The translations under genes and the position numbers were made by a program. A stretch of 64,000 nucleotides of DNA from Pratylenchus scribneri (taxonomy: Eukaryota > Nematoda > Chromadorea > Rhabditida > Pratylenchidae), in contig JAQSEB010000090.1 in assembly GCA_030063045.1 (NCBI GenBank), positions 1,612,001 through 1,676,000 on the forward strand. Direction: 5' to 3'. The notes under the pieces were generated by a model. That model was not told the DNA's origin. It saw only the letters and a list, made by a program, of their open reading frames with translations, and did no database searches. Shown one piece after another: positions 36,789 to 48,921 of this stretch. Numbering within the stretch: position 1 is the stretch's first letter; each line of letters begins with the position of its first letter.

Positions 36789-39700
36789 TTAAATCAATAA
36801 TTTTATTAAAGATTTTATAACACATTCGGATGGAATATCATCAAAATAATGTCTTCCTGACAGAAACATTTCAATATAGGTCAAAATCAATTCGAAATAG
36901 CGTACTGCCTGGAAAGCGCACTCAATGAGCTGCAAACATTCCGCATATCTTTGGGCACCTTTTATGTCATTCCCAGCCTGTCGTTGGCAATATTTGAGGA
37001 GCAGTTGTGAATAGCGACATTGTTCCTTGTAAAGCAATTCTCTGGCATGGGAGGAGAGGCCAGAAATTGCTAAATTAAAGGAAAATTTTATTGACACACG
37101 ACGGAAATTTTGACAAAAATTGAACCTGGATTTGAAAAATGAATTGCAATTATCAGAGCAAATTCCTCTTTGGAAAGCATTGGAATTCGGCGGAATGCCT
37201 CAATTGGATACAAAAAAACAATTTTAGCCATTTCAAGTATTCTTTATAATAAAATAAAATTAAATTTAGAATAAAATATATATACCTGGGTATATCCTTG
37301 CAAATATTTTCAATAACATTTATTCTGCACAGTCCTCTCGGACCAGTCACTGAAATTTCACCCATTTCCATTGAATAATATGTATTTGTCAAATTATTTA
37401 TTTGATGGCCAAGTTCATGGACAAGTATTTCCTAAAATTAAGTTTATCATAATACTTTGGTCAATAAACCTTGTCTTTTAAGCTTAATTCTCTAAAAATG
37501 GGCATCGCTTTCAAAATGCCTACAATCATTAAATGATAAACAATGTGCATTTTTTGAACTTTCGAGTGCATCTCGCCATATCCAATTTCAATCAATTCTG
37601 TTTGAAGTTTGATAATTTCATCATTTGAAGAAAGCTCAATATACGACTAAATAAAAATGTAAATTTTATTTATTCAATATTTATCAAATATTTTTAGTTC
37701 AAAAATTGTCATATTTTTGGCATTTTAAAAGCATTAAGTATTCCAAGAATTTAATATTTATAAGATTTAATTTTGTAAATAAATTAATTCAAATTATTTA
37801 TTAAAATTTTTTGTCAAAATATTTACCGAATAACAATTAGCCAATGAGAGAATGTTTTCATGTCCATTGAGAAATTCCTCAATCCCACGGAATTTATTCA
37901 AATAGGTATCCGGTAAATCGAAGCATCCATCTGCTATTCGCCTATGCGCATTTAGAATTTTTGTCATATATTCAATTTGCCCATAATCCTTTCGAATTTA
38001 TTTGTAATTTAATTTGCATAAAATATTTTACCAATTCTATTTCATTTGTTATTTGATGGCAATATCTGTAGCTTTTTACAACATCAATTATTTTTTTCGA
38101 TGTATTCATTTTTGAATCCAATAACAATTTTCGACGAGCTGCCAATGTAACAGCCATATGAATATGATTAATTTCATGCTTATTTTCATTATGTACACTT
38201 GATGGATCCATTCCAAATAGGAGGCATTTGTCCAGACGGCAGCCGCGGCATTTCTCTTATAATGTAAATTTATTATTATTTTAGAAATAAATTATTAATT
38301 TATTTTGATTGTTTTTAATAATATTTCAAATCGATTTTAAATATTCAATTCATTTTTTTTTATAATTTTTGTGTTTCGTAAATGTCATAATTTTTGTGTT
38401 TCATTCCAGAAAGTTTATTTATTTGTGTTACATTCCGGAAAGTTTATTTATTTGTGTTTCATTCCGGAAAGTTTATTTATTTGTGTTTTATTCCGGAAAG
38501 TTTATTTATTTGTGTTTCATTCCGGAAAGTTTATTTATTTGTGTTTCATTCCGGAAAGTTTATTTATTTGTTATTTATTTGTGTTACATTCCGGAAAGTT
38601 TATTTATTTGTGTTTCATTCCGGAAAGTTTATTTATTTGTTTTTCATTCCGGAAAGTTTATTTATTTGTGTTTCATTCCGTAAAGTTTATTTATTTGTGT
38701 TTTATTCCGGAAAGTTTATTTATTTGTGTTTTATTCCGGAAAGTTTATTTATTTGTGTTTCATTCCGGAAAGTTTATTTATTTGTGTTTTATTCCGGAAA
38801 GTTTATTTATTTGTGTTTTATTCCGGAAAGTTTATTTATTTGTGTTTCATTCCGGAAAGTTTATTTATTTGTTATTTATTTGTGTTACATTCCGGAAAGT
38901 TTATTTATTTGTGTTTCATTCCGGAAAGTTTATTTATTTGTTTTTCATTCCGGAAAGTTTATTTATTTGTGTTTCATTCCGTAAAGTTTATTTATTTGTG
39001 TTTCATTCCGGAAAGTTTATTTATTTATTTTTCATTCCGGAAAGTTTATTTATTTGTGTTACATTCCGGAAAGTTTATTTATTTGTGTTTCATTCCGGAA
39101 AGTTTATTTATTTGTGTTTCATTCCAGAAAGTTTATTTATTTGTTTTTCATTCCGGAAAGTTTATTTATTTGTTTTTCATTCCGGAAAGTTTATTTATTT
39201 GTTTTTCATTCCGGAAAGTTTATTTATTTGTGTTTCATTCCAAAAAGTTTATTTATTTGTGTTTCATTCCTGAAAGTTTATTTATTTGTCTTTCATTCCG
39301 GAAAGTTTATTTATTTGTTTTTCATTCCGGAAAGTTTATTTATTTGTTTTTCATTCCGGAAAGTTTATTTATTTGTTTTTCATTCCGGAAAGTTTATTTA
39401 TTTGTTTTTCATTCCGGAAAGTTTATTTATTTGTTTTTCATTCCGGAAAGTTTATTTATTTGTTTTTCATTCCGGAAAGTTTATTTATTTGTGTTTTATT
39501 CCGGAAGTTTATTTATTTGTTTTTCATTCCGGAAAGTTTATTTATTTGTGTCTCATTATTCCGGAAAGTTTATTTATTTGTGTTTTATTCCGGAAGTTTA
39601 TTTATTTGTTTTTCATTCCGGAAGTTTATTTATTTGTTTTTCATTCCGGAAAGTTTATTTATTTGTGTCTCATTATTCCGGAAAGTTTATTTATTTGTGT

Positions 39701-40290
39701 TTTATTCCGGAAGTTTATTTATTTGTTTTTCATTCCGGAAAGTTTATTTATTTGTGTCTCATTATTCCGGAAAGTTTATTTATTTGTGTTTTATTCCGGA
39801 AGTTTATTTATTTGTTTTTCATTCCGGAAGTTTATTTATTTGTTTTTCATTCCGGAAAGTTTATTTATTTGTGTCTCATTATTCCGGAAAGTTTATTTAT
39901 TTGTGTTTTATTCCGGAAGTTTATTTATTTGTGTTTCATTCCGGTTTGTTCTAATTTTTATGTTACATTCAGTGACATTCTGATTTTTATATATGATTCG
40001 GAATAACTCATAAAAAAATTTATGTTTTTAAACCTTTTGTCAGATCGCATTTGCCATCGGATTGGCAAAAATATTCGATTTGATTGAGTACAATTCTGCG
40101 AAAGAATTGTTTGCAACCTTAAAAAACAATTCATATTTACTAATTCACATTTTTTACCATTACAACTCTGCACATTATAATATTTGAAACGGGTGAATTT
40201 ACCACAAATTAAACAGTTCTTTGGTTTATTTGTTGTTTTTTTCTGCATCCATTTAATCATTCCGGTCGAAATTTCATTAGATGTCGACAT
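36789..40290 (-). CDS. Nuclear hormone receptor, 440 aa
   Basis: Eight exons on -: 40290-40158, 40117-40034, 38255-38032, 37988-37827, 37646-37470, 37431-37286, 37241-37126, 37069-36789 (1323 nt, every phase fits). The DNA-binding domain spans residues 26-~90. Finger 1 has C26, C29, C43, C46 with P-box 'CNGCKQFFRR'; finger 2 has C62, C68, C75/C78 and 'CRGCRLDKCLLFGM'. A hinge ('TLAARRKLLLDSKMN') leads to a ligand-binding domain (~160-440) with 'MPIFRELSLKDKEIL' (helix 3 region) and 'MLSKEEFALIIAIHFSNPG'. It is a ligand-regulated or orphan transcription factor of the expanded nematode NHR set. P-box 'CNGCKQ' differs from CEGCKG/CEGCKA of classical receptors. Intron 2 (38256-40033) is nearly all minisatellite. 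Confidence 0.93.
38385..39955. repeat. 29-bp minisatellite with TTCCGGAA core, about 53 units
   Basis: Unit 'attccggaaagtttatttat' plus 'ttgtgtttc' (29 bp). Variants are ordered: gtg-type units first, ttt-type in the middle, then mixed units with 'ctcattattccgg' and shortened 'ccggaagttt' forms repeating as a block, so larger segments were duplicated. Long ORFs here ('ESLFICVSFRKVYLFV') are repeat artefacts. It occupies nearly all of intron 2 of the nuclear receptor. Confidence 0.95.
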
Positions 40291-41109
40291 ATTTCTTTAA
40301 ATATGATTTTTATTTTAATAAATAATTTAAAATTCAATAAAAATTAAAAAATAATAGAAAAATTTGGATAATAATTTTCATTATTCATTTAGTGAAAAAA
40401 ATAATAAGTAAATTTTGAATTGAAACTATTTCGAATATATTAATTAAACTCACTCAAATAATTTTTGGATTAGGAATAATTCAAAAAAATAGAAAAGAAA
40501 TTTCTAAAATAAACGCACAATTAATAAAGTAAATATGTACTTGAAAGAGTGAAAGAAAGAATTAAATGTGGTGAATTTGAATTGCGAATTCTTGTTAAAA
40601 AAACGTGTAATGGAAATGTTAATGGGGACACCAAATTGTAAAGGTAATTTTATATATTAAAATTGGGCACATTTTTTATAGCCATAAATGAATTCATTTG
40701 GGTTCACTACACTGTTTATACATTAAAGACCATTATACGGCAGCTTTCAGCCACTACATTCCGAGAATGGTTAGCAATTTCCCCGCTTTATATGTCAGAA
40801 CTGAGTCTCGAGAATGGCGAATGCTTTGCTGACAGCTGCGGAAATAATTTTTAAAAAATCAATAAATGGAGTCTACCTGCGTTTGGCCAAAACAGAGGAA
40901 AATGGGGGAAAAAGATTTTATTTTGTGGGCATAGAAACTCTATTGTATAAACAAACATTAGATAGTTCTTTGTGATAAAATTGGCCAAAAATATAATATA
41001 AAGAAATGAACCCACTATCCAAATTAAAAAATAAGAAATTGATATTAAAGAAACTAATGGTTAAAAATAAAAATTGAAATGAATTAATGGATAATTTAAA
41101 AAAATGAAT
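40291..41109. other. Upstream region of the nuclear receptor
   Basis: Putative promoter side of the receptor gene. Short ORFs (for example 40663-40854 on +) have no recognisable features. No repeat seen. Confidence 0.35.
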
Positions 41110-41720
41110 CGAAGAATGTTTAACATCATAAAATTTTTCATTAACAAATACAGAAAATCGACAATCAATAGACAATTTTTTAATAAAATTATCAACACAT
41201 CATTTGTTCAAGAATAAATTTTTAATTAATTAAAAAACCTAAAAAATTGCAAAAATGCAACGTTGCAATTAAAATTGCCCAAATATTCAAATTATTTATA
41301 ATGTCTGGTGAAGTCAAATATATATTATAATGAATAAAAAAATGATAAAAATTTATTTCAAAAAATAACTTTAAAGGTAAAACTGAAAATGCAGCCATGA
41401 TACCTATCTGCCAAAATTTTTAATTTTGATTTTTAAAATATAAAATTAAATATTTTAAATTATAAATAATTTTAATTATTTTTTTTAAATTTATTTAAAA
41501 TATCATATTAATATATAATAAAATTATTTATTTTACCGCCAAATATTGTAAAGAATAATTACTCTGAAATTTCTCATTCTATTTTGTTTAAATTAAAAAA
41601 ATTAAAACAATTTAAAAAACTTTGAATTATTTTATTTTTTAATGCAGGAATTAAATTTTTACGTAAATAAAATTTTAAATTTGTTTTAGTCAACATGGAA
41701 TCTTCAAATGTGAATCGACC
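41110..41720 (-). pseudogene. 5' fragment of the multi-pass membrane gene
   Basis: On -, exon 1 ('MAAFSVLPL', start 41398) and exon 2 ('IINNLNIWAILI', about 41330-41275) match exons 1-2 of the gene at 49.2-50.6 kb, and the upstream DNA to 41720 also aligns with 50.74-50.93 kb ('ccgccaaatattgt', 'gaaatttctcattc'). After exon 2 it breaks directly into array-type repeat (41110-41230). It is a truncated segmental duplicate. Confidence 0.7.
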
Positions 41721-42146
41721 TTTATTTTCTGTTCAACTAAAATATGTAAAGCTTTATTGATTGATTTTTAATTCCGAATCTTTGAACTAATTTGTAATTT
41801 TATTTTCGTTTCTTTTATATTCGGATTTCGGTGGCAAGTTGTCTGCTCAAAAATTTGTCGAATTATTGATAAAATGAGGAAATTATTAATAAAATTTAAA
41901 ATTTTTTCCAAATAAATTGAAGGAAATAACATTAATAAAATATATCGATTTATTTGATCAAAATAATTAAATGAATTGAAAAATCAAACAAATAAATATA
42001 GGTTGAATGTTGCACAAAAATAATGGAATTTGTATTCAAAAAACTATGATTGTGTTGTCTTCATTTTCTGCTGGAATATTCAAATCTCTGACCATAATTT
42101 TCCACCTATTTTAGAATTCCTTAATTTTTTTAATTTTTAAAAATAT

Positions 42147-43694
42147 TCAAAATATGTTTTTTACCCCAATTCCTTGAATATCTATATGGATATAAGGCAA
42201 TTTTTCCTCCATATTCGCGAATTGTTTCTCCCAGTCCACTCGCAAATGCTTTTTAAACTTTTTGCGTCGAACAAGGAATTGTAGTGGATTATCATAAACT
42301 GGGTCTTGATTTGCATCCGGATTTGTATAAAGAGCAAGAACATCTCCAGTTTGTTTATTTTTCATAATGAAATTTGAATAATCTTCTCCCCAGTAGAATG
42401 GTATTATGAAATTAGCAGATTGATTTGATCCAACAAATTGCTAAAATTATGTAATAAGAATTAATCAAAAAAAATTAAGAGACCTCCTTGACTTTGTCAA
42501 TAAAGTTAAATTTCTTATTCGTTTCTACTTCCACTTCCATATGTAATACAAGGGATTTTGGTTTTTGGTCAGGTCGAGATGTGTTCAGCCATTGGATCAA
42601 TAAATCGACATCCTCTTCATCATATATTTTAACATGACTTATTGATTGAACTTTTTCAATTTGGCCAAGCGCATTTGGATTAGATCGTAAAAAATTAGAG
42701 AAACGTTTATCATTTAATGACAATGCTTTCTTTAAAAGCATTCCGCATAAATGACGAATTTTGACAAACTGTTCCATGGAATAACAGATTTTAATATCAA
42801 GAGGATCAATGCGCAAAGAAATATCATTTAATATTGGCTGAATGCACACAATAAATTTCATAACTCTAGCATCCAAAAAACTGCAATAATGAATATAGCT
42901 TTAAACCTTCTTAATTGAATAATTCTTACTATATATTAAACTCTTTAAATCCAGTATTATAATTTGGTGGAGGGATTGAGGCAATTGGGATATTTATTTT
43001 CATGTTTCCTTTATATCCTTCCAATTTCGCTTGATAAATACTAGTTGATTTATTGAGTTCACCCAGAAATTCCAAATATTCGACAATATATGGCTTGACA
43101 TTTCCATGTAATTTTGGCCAACATAATTGTTTAAATGTCCAATTGGATATACTCAATTTGGAATCGGCCATTTCCACTCGTTTGATCCAAGCCAAAACTT
43201 CGATCAACCAATTCGGCACACTTCTTAATGATAATTAGCATTATTTTAAATTAATATATTATTTATATTCTTCCCGACATTTTTGCTTTTTTCGCATTTT
43301 CTTGCTGATCATTGTCGTTGGACTCTTCGAGTTTTCTTTTCATTTGTTGTGAAGAACCAGGTTTTGATGTAATTTGTTGTATTGAATTATTCTGTTTAAT
43401 TGAAAAATTATTTATTATATTTCTTGAAAAGTATATTCAAAAATATAAAAGCGCCTATCCCATAATAATATCATCTATTTTCATTAAAAATTTTGATAAA
43501 CAAACTTGAAGCTTTTCTGCTTTCATTGCTTCAATTTCTTCCACTAATTTTGCATATTGGTCTGCCAATTCAGCAATTTGTTTCGTTGATTCCTCAATTT
43601 TTTTGTTCGATTCGATATTTTCCTTTTCAGCTTTGTCCAACTTTTCCTTCAAAATTGTGATTTCGTCGATCAGTTTTGCAGTTTCATCCGACAT
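42147..43694 (-). CDS. Coiled-coil family protein D, 427 aa, paralogue of C
   Basis: Exons on -: 43694-43506, 43391-43279, 43220-42930, 42880-42484, 42440-42147 (1284 nt in frame). Exons 2, 3 and 4 have the same lengths as in gene C (113, 291, 397 nt). N-terminal coiled coil 'ITILKEKLDKAEKENIES'; third exon 'VPNWLIEVLAWIKRVEMADS' is identical over the first 20 residues to C; last exon 'TGDVLALYTNPDANQD' and 'HLRVDWEKQ'. The exon-2 donor is weak: the place used in gene C (AG|GTAATA) reads GAATATAA here, and only a GTCGGG keeps the frame, so splicing may be inefficient or the gene may be decaying. Confidence 0.65.
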
Positions 43695-43819
43695 TTTCCA
43701 AATTAATTAAATTTATCACAAATAAATTTTGATCTATTTAAATAAAATTATTAATTTAAAAATAAATAAAAATATTTAAATGCAATTTTACATCATTTGA
43801 AAAATAAATTTGCATTTTT

Positions 43820-44045
43820 TTTGGGCGAATTGGAAGAAAATGACACAGCTTTGATGAAGGCAAAATATAATTTTAAATGCTTTTCCGAATTTTCCCAATC
43901 CATCAAATATGCACCTCATTCTTAAATTGGGACAATCAGAATTCCCTGGGAAAATTGCCTCGGGCAGAAATTTTTTCCTTCAAAATTTTAAGACGAAATT
44001 GGTTTGAGGCAATTTTGTCATCCAACAGCCATATACTTATTCCAA
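43820..44045. promoter_or_regulatory. Conserved 5' block upstream of gene D
   Basis: Contains 'gaattggaagaaaatgaca', 'aaggcaaaatataattt', 'ttcccaatccatcaaata' and 'ttgaggcaattttgtcatcc', all shared with the block at 47.5-47.8 kb and partly with 33.4-33.6 kb. A shorter piece recurs at 44.34-44.46 kb ('gggcaaaatag', 'ctttaaattggg'). Confidence 0.6.
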
Positions 44046-44523
44046 TTAATTTTGTCATTTTCATCCATTGGATCCAATTTCTGAATTGAATGAGTGTAGC
44101 AAGGCAGAGCCGGGCCGGCAAAAGTCGTCTCTAAACTCATCTCTGGGTGGGACGCATACGGCAAATTTCTCTCGCCGCCCTTTTAAATAATGAAATATAC
44201 AAAATGTTTGCCCGCGGTGGTAATTTTTCCATCCATTTTAATTTTTTAATATTCAATAGAGCATTCAAGTCTCTGTTCAATCACTTTCTGTCCTCTTCAT
44301 CCCATATTTTTAACCAAAATTGCTCAAATGCCATTCTTTGATAAGGGCAAAATAGTACATATAATTTCAAATATTTTAGTAAATTTTTCCAACCATTTTC
44401 AACTCAAATTCTCCCCATCCATAATTCTCTTTAAATTGGGTCTGCCAAATGAATATTCTTAATTCTAATCTGAAAATCCACCCCACCCACGTACGGGGTC
44501 AATTCCTCAATAGGTAAAGGGCC

Positions 44524-44594
44524 GTGCAAATGTGGGCGATTCCTCAATAGTGCAAATGTGGGCGATTCCTCAATAGTGCAAATGTGGGCGATTT
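44524..44594. repeat. 26-bp direct repeat, 2.7 units
   Basis: 'gtgcaaatgtgggcgattcc' plus 'tcaata' at 44524, 44550 and (partial) 44576. The same sequence occurs inverted at 44886-44915, at the other end of foldback copy 3, so it is the terminal part of that element, tandemly repeated on one side only. Confidence 0.85.
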
Positions 44595-44915
44595 CGAATT
44601 ATAATTAATCAGAAACCTGTTTTAGACCCTACAAACCTTATACCATTTTGTAGATCTCATCAAAACGCATCAATTAGTATATAATTTGTCATGGTTAAGT
44701 CAAAATTAGAGGATATTAAACTGTTCAAACCATTTTTCCCGACTTTGGTTTTAAACTCTTTAATTTAGCTCTAACCATGACAAATTAAATTATATACCAT
44801 TCGATGCGCCTCGATGCGATCAACAAAATAATATGAGGTTTGTAGGGCCAAAAACCAGTTTCTGATTTATTATAAGTCGAAAACGTCCACATTTGCACTA
44901 TTGAGGAATCGACAT
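44570..44915. repeat. Foldback element, copy 3 (best preserved)
   Basis: Ends 'cctcaatagtgcaaatgtgg' (44568-44587) and its complement (44890-44912). Arms of about 115 bp pair through 'aatcagaaacctg', 'accctacaaaccttatacca', 'gatctcatcaaaacgcatca' on the left against their complements on the right. The centre (44700-44770) also holds shorter inverted pieces ('catggttaagtcaaaatta'). Confidence 0.85.
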
Positions 44916-45581
44916 AGCACCGGAAGTTCAAACAAAAATTTAAAATGAAGCCTTTTAAGCAATAAAAAAATCGCTGATTTGTGAAATTCATTTTTTGATC
45001 AAAATAATTTAAAATAATATTTAAAATTTTAAATATTTTATATCAATTAATATTATTACAAATAAAAAGATTTTTGGTTGAAAAATTAGGTCATACTTAT
45101 ACAAAAATATTTTATTCGACCAATCAAAATATTCTGTCGAGATTTATTAAATTAATAAATTTGGCATTTCATGTTTTTTTTCTTAGTACAAAAATATCCT
45201 TAACTCTTTTTTAATGATAAATAATAAAATTTTCACAGTTAAGGCTCAGAACTCAGAAAATTTTAAATTCAACTTTGAAGGAAAATTATAAAAAAATGAG
45301 GTCAATTTTTCTAAAAAAATGTTAAAAATGAGTTAATGTTAATATTAAGTAATATTTAATCATATCTGCATTAGATTAAGATAAAACAGTAAATATAATA
45401 AATATGAGCCGATTCCTAACTGCTCATTTTGTCCAAAATTTTCATTGATAGAAATGTTTCAAAAAATAATTTTTATAAATACCAAAATAAATAATAAACA
45501 AATTTTGATCTTTAATCAAATATAAATTTAATAATCAAATAGATGTTGCTCGATTTTATCTTCCAGTTTTTATTTTCCACA
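44916..45581. other. Spacer between foldback copy 3 and the SPRY gene
   Basis: AT-rich with no feature I can support; lies 3' of the SPRY gene on -. Confidence 0.4.
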
Positions 45582-46864
45582 TCATTTTTCGCATAATTGT
45601 AGAACATCGTTGAAATGCTCGAAATCCCATTTTTGTTTACCGAAATTCGCAGAGATTGACTCCGGCTCATGGCGATGAAAACATAATGTGACAGCCGGGA
45701 ACATTTTAAGTGCGAAAAATTTTGATGGCAATTCAGCCATCCCTAAATATGAATTATTAGTCTTTTTCAATAATTTTTAATGAATTTCCATTTTTAATTT
45801 TCTTACCCAGAAATTGTCCATTGTATGTGGCGAAGCATTTCATCGGTAAGTTTGCCGGGGAATTTACAATGCCAAGGCCAACGTTATCCGCCCAATTACC
45901 TCCCTCGAAATGGGGACCATTTGCGTTGTAATCCAATTTTCCGCAATTTTTATACTTGGTTTTCTTTTTCAATTCTTTACTTCCAGCATCACCATGTTTG
46001 AAATCCTTAAAAAATCCATCAATATGCAATCCGCGTCTTGACCTAAGTCCAATTGAATTTTTCACTGAACCAAGATATTCATATTTCAAGGGAAATTGTG
46101 AAGTACAAAAACCAAATTCGATATGTTGATACCTAGAAATAAAAATGATTCATTCCTTTGTTAAAAAATTAATAAATTTATTTTGTCTGAAAAATATAAT
46201 TGTGTTATTTTCAAATCAATTATTTTACGCTATAAACATTTATTAATTAAATTTTAATAAAATACCAATTGAGAATTTGCACTTCATAAAAGAACAGAAT
46301 TGTCGGTTTTTTGGCTTTCAAATTGAATGGAGGAATTGACATGATAGAACGGACACAATTCCGCACTAGAAAATGTTAATTATAATAAAATTAGAGATTG
46401 TAATTTTTTACTTATTGGACCGAAATGCCTTACGGTGACTCCATCATACGGGCAAATGTTTAATTTTGGGCCACAATCTGCCATATTCCATTTGTTGACT
46501 TTCATTACCTACATAAAAAATAATATTTGATTATATTTGTAATAATCAATTACATAAAAATAAATTTAATTTACATACTTTTTGGACAATATTGGCCAAA
46601 AGCACATTTGGCATATTGGCATGAAAAGCAAACACAATTTCCAATGGCAATGAAGCGAATAGTTCATACAATAATTCGAGCGGTAATTTTCGGCCAGGAA
46701 TCGATGATTTTGTCCGCTAAAAATAATTTTTTAAGTATTTAAAAAAATTATACTGATCTTTTTCTCTTTCCAACCTTTTTACTTGGATTTTCTTCATCCT
46801 CTGTTATTTTTCTTTTCCCAACAATTTCGTTTCCATTGTTTTTTCCATCATTTTGTTGGCTCAT
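45582..46864 (-). CDS. F-box-like / SPRY domain protein, 310 aa
   Basis: Six exons on -: 46864-46754, 46716-46579, 46508-46412, 46365-46266, 46132-45807, 45742-45582 (933 nt, phases fit). The N-terminus is charged and basic ('GKRKITEDEENPSKKVGKRK', a possible nuclear signal). Residues ~45-80 look like a short F-box ('KLPLELLYELFASLPLEIVF'). From ~120 to the end it is a SPRY/B30.2 domain: 'TILFFYEVQIL', 'NSIGLRSRRGLHIDG', 'VGLGIVNSPANLPMKCFATY' followed by 'NGQFLG', and 'MFPAVTLCFHRHEPESISAN' followed by 'FG'. SPRY domains bind partner proteins. No signal peptide, so it looks intracellular. Relics of the same family lie at 3.7, 48.1 and 51.4 kb. Confidence 0.8.
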
Positions 46865-47504
46865 TTTGGACAATAAATTTTACAAAATTATCGCTTAAAT
46901 TCTTTAATTCTTATATTTTGTTTCAATTATATTTTTTTGATAAATTCCTCCGATAAAAGGGCAAATTGTTTAAAATAATAATAAAAGAAATAAGAAAAAT
47001 CCTAGAAAAAAATGAAAAAATAATGATAGTTCTCTCGCTGTCTTTATTTATTTTCAAGAAATAGCATATTTTAGAGTGAAGAATGATGATGCTGATGAGT
47101 GGGTTCTGGTATGATTATTCAGCATTTTTAAAAAAAAATATTGGTTGAAATTTGGAAAAATACATTAAATAATGTGGGACAATTCTGCCATTCCTCTTAA
47201 TAAATTAAAAATTGATAAGAAAAATATTAATAAATGTGTCATTGCAGGGTAAATTCTAAATTGTTAATGAGAAATATTTGGGAATCAATTTACCCTATGG
47301 GAATTTTTCCACTTTCAAGAATAAATTGAAAATGGAGAAGGAAAATAAATAAAATAAGGATATTTTGATGTGGATTTGATGAATGAGAATTTTATTTTGA
47401 AAAATTTATATTTTTTAATCCACTGCTGAGTTACATCAAAAAAAAAGCCGTCCTTTCTCTTGACAAATCCCTCGTCGGTAGAAAATGGGTCATTTATTTT
47501 TGGA

Positions 47505-47795
47505 CGAATGGGGAGAAAATGACAAAAATTCATTATATTTTAATTTTATTTATTTCCTTTTTATTAAGGCAAAATATAATCCAGATTCCGAATTAAAAAT
47601 GCTTACTTAGAGCAATTTTCTTAATCATTTTTCAATTTCCCCAATCCATTCAATGTGCAAATCATTCTTAAATTGATTCAATCAAAAATTCCTCGAGAAA
47701 ATTGCCTCGGCAAATATTTGAAATATTTTTATCCTCAAAATTTTAACTTTAAAATGAATTTGGTTTGAGGCAATTTTGTCATCCAACAGCATATA
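47505..47795. promoter_or_regulatory. Conserved 5' block upstream of the SPRY gene
   Basis: 'gaatggggagaaaatgaca', 'aaggcaaaatataatcc', 'cttaaattgattcaatca', 'gagaaaattgcctcgg' and 'ttgaggcaattttgtcatcc' match the blocks in front of genes C and D. It lies 640-930 bp upstream of the ATG. Confidence 0.55.
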
Positions 47796-47799
47796 CTGG

Positions 47800-48110
47800 A
47801 TAAAATTTTTCTTTACCCGAGTTTTCGCTGCGCGGCTATTTTTGGTTGAATTTTTTCTTGGGCGCTTATGTTATCTTTATTTCACAGCCCAAATTACTCA
47901 AACAAGTCAAGTCATAAGAGAAATAAAAAGTATAAAAATTTTAAAATCCTTTTTAGTATTTCTACATGTTTTTACGCATGCCAGATTTTTTGCCCGATTT
48001 TTGAAAATTTCTGCCCGATTTCTGCCAGATTTTTAGACCCAAATGCCAGATTTTTGAGTTTTGGAGATGGCACCCCTGAAAAATTAAAATAAAAATTTTA
48101 ATTTAATTAT
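47800..48110. repeat. Transposon-end-like relic
   Basis: 'ctgcgcggctatttttggtt' resembles 'ctgcgcggccatttttgggt' at ~238, and the stretch with repeated 'gccagatttttg' ends in 'ggagatggcacccctg', which read on - starts CAGGGGTGCCATC, a hAT-like terminus. The partner end was not found. Confidence 0.35.
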
Positions 48111-48120
48111 TATTTTAAAG

Positions 48121-48833
48121 GATTTAATTCCGTTCGTGCTATTTTCCCGATTTCATCATTCAAATTGGCCATAATTAAACCAATAATTTCGTTCTATTTT
48201 GAAGTGAAAATTCTAAAACAGTGAGTATTAATTTTACATTTAAAAGAAGCAAAAATTTTAATTCTCTGCAATTATTTTAATTAATAAAAAATAAGACTAC
48301 TGAAGTTTTAGTAAATTTAAATTATCATATTATTTTGCATTATTCAGGGATGTTATGATTTTCATTGGATTTTGTTGCCAACATTTTGAATTGGAATATC
48401 AACGGCTAGGATCTAAATCTGAGCATAATTCTATTGGAATTAGTGGTAAAGATGGAATTTCAATTGATGGATCCAAAATCGAATACGGAAATAACAAGGA
48501 ATGTTTATTCCATGAAGGAGATGTAATTGGCCTTGGCATAATACATTTCCCAGCAAATTTACCGATGAAATGTTTTGCCACATGTAATGGCGAATTATTG
48601 GGTAAAATGATTATCGAAACATATTTGAAAATTATAAATGAAAAAAATATAATTGAATTTCCTGAAAAAAAATTTTTCAAAATTCAGGAAAAGTAAACTT
48701 GCCGCCCAACTTTGCTAATGTCCAATTTTTTCCTGCTATCACCTTCAACATGTACAATGCTGACGATTCAATTCGGGCGAATTTTGGGAAAGAAGAATGG
48801 CGCTTTAAGAAATTCAGCAAAGTTCTTGAATGA
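48121..48833 (+). pseudogene. 5'-truncated SPRY gene copy
   Basis: Three exons on +: 48121-48220, 48348-48601, 48688-48833, with phases matching the last three exons of the SPRY gene on -. The first has the same length (100 nt) as its counterpart. It reads 'IISFYFEVKILKQ', 'HNSIGISGKDGISIDG', 'IGLGIIHFPANLPMKCFATC' with 'NGELLG', and 'FPAITFNMYNADDSIRANFG'. All three exons are open, but no exons for the N-terminal 110 residues were found upstream, so the copy is incomplete; it might still be expressed from another start. Confidence 0.65.
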
Positions 48834-48921
48834 TGTTAGGATATTTGGAAATGGAAAATCAATTATGAGGGACAATTATAACAATAAAACATAGAATTAA
48901 GGCTTTTACCTTTAAATTTTG

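Noticed and set aside
38369..40006. Very long overlapping ORFs on + (up to 426 codons)
   Set aside because: They are translations of the 29-bp minisatellite in three frames; the region is intron 2 of the nuclear receptor on the other strand.
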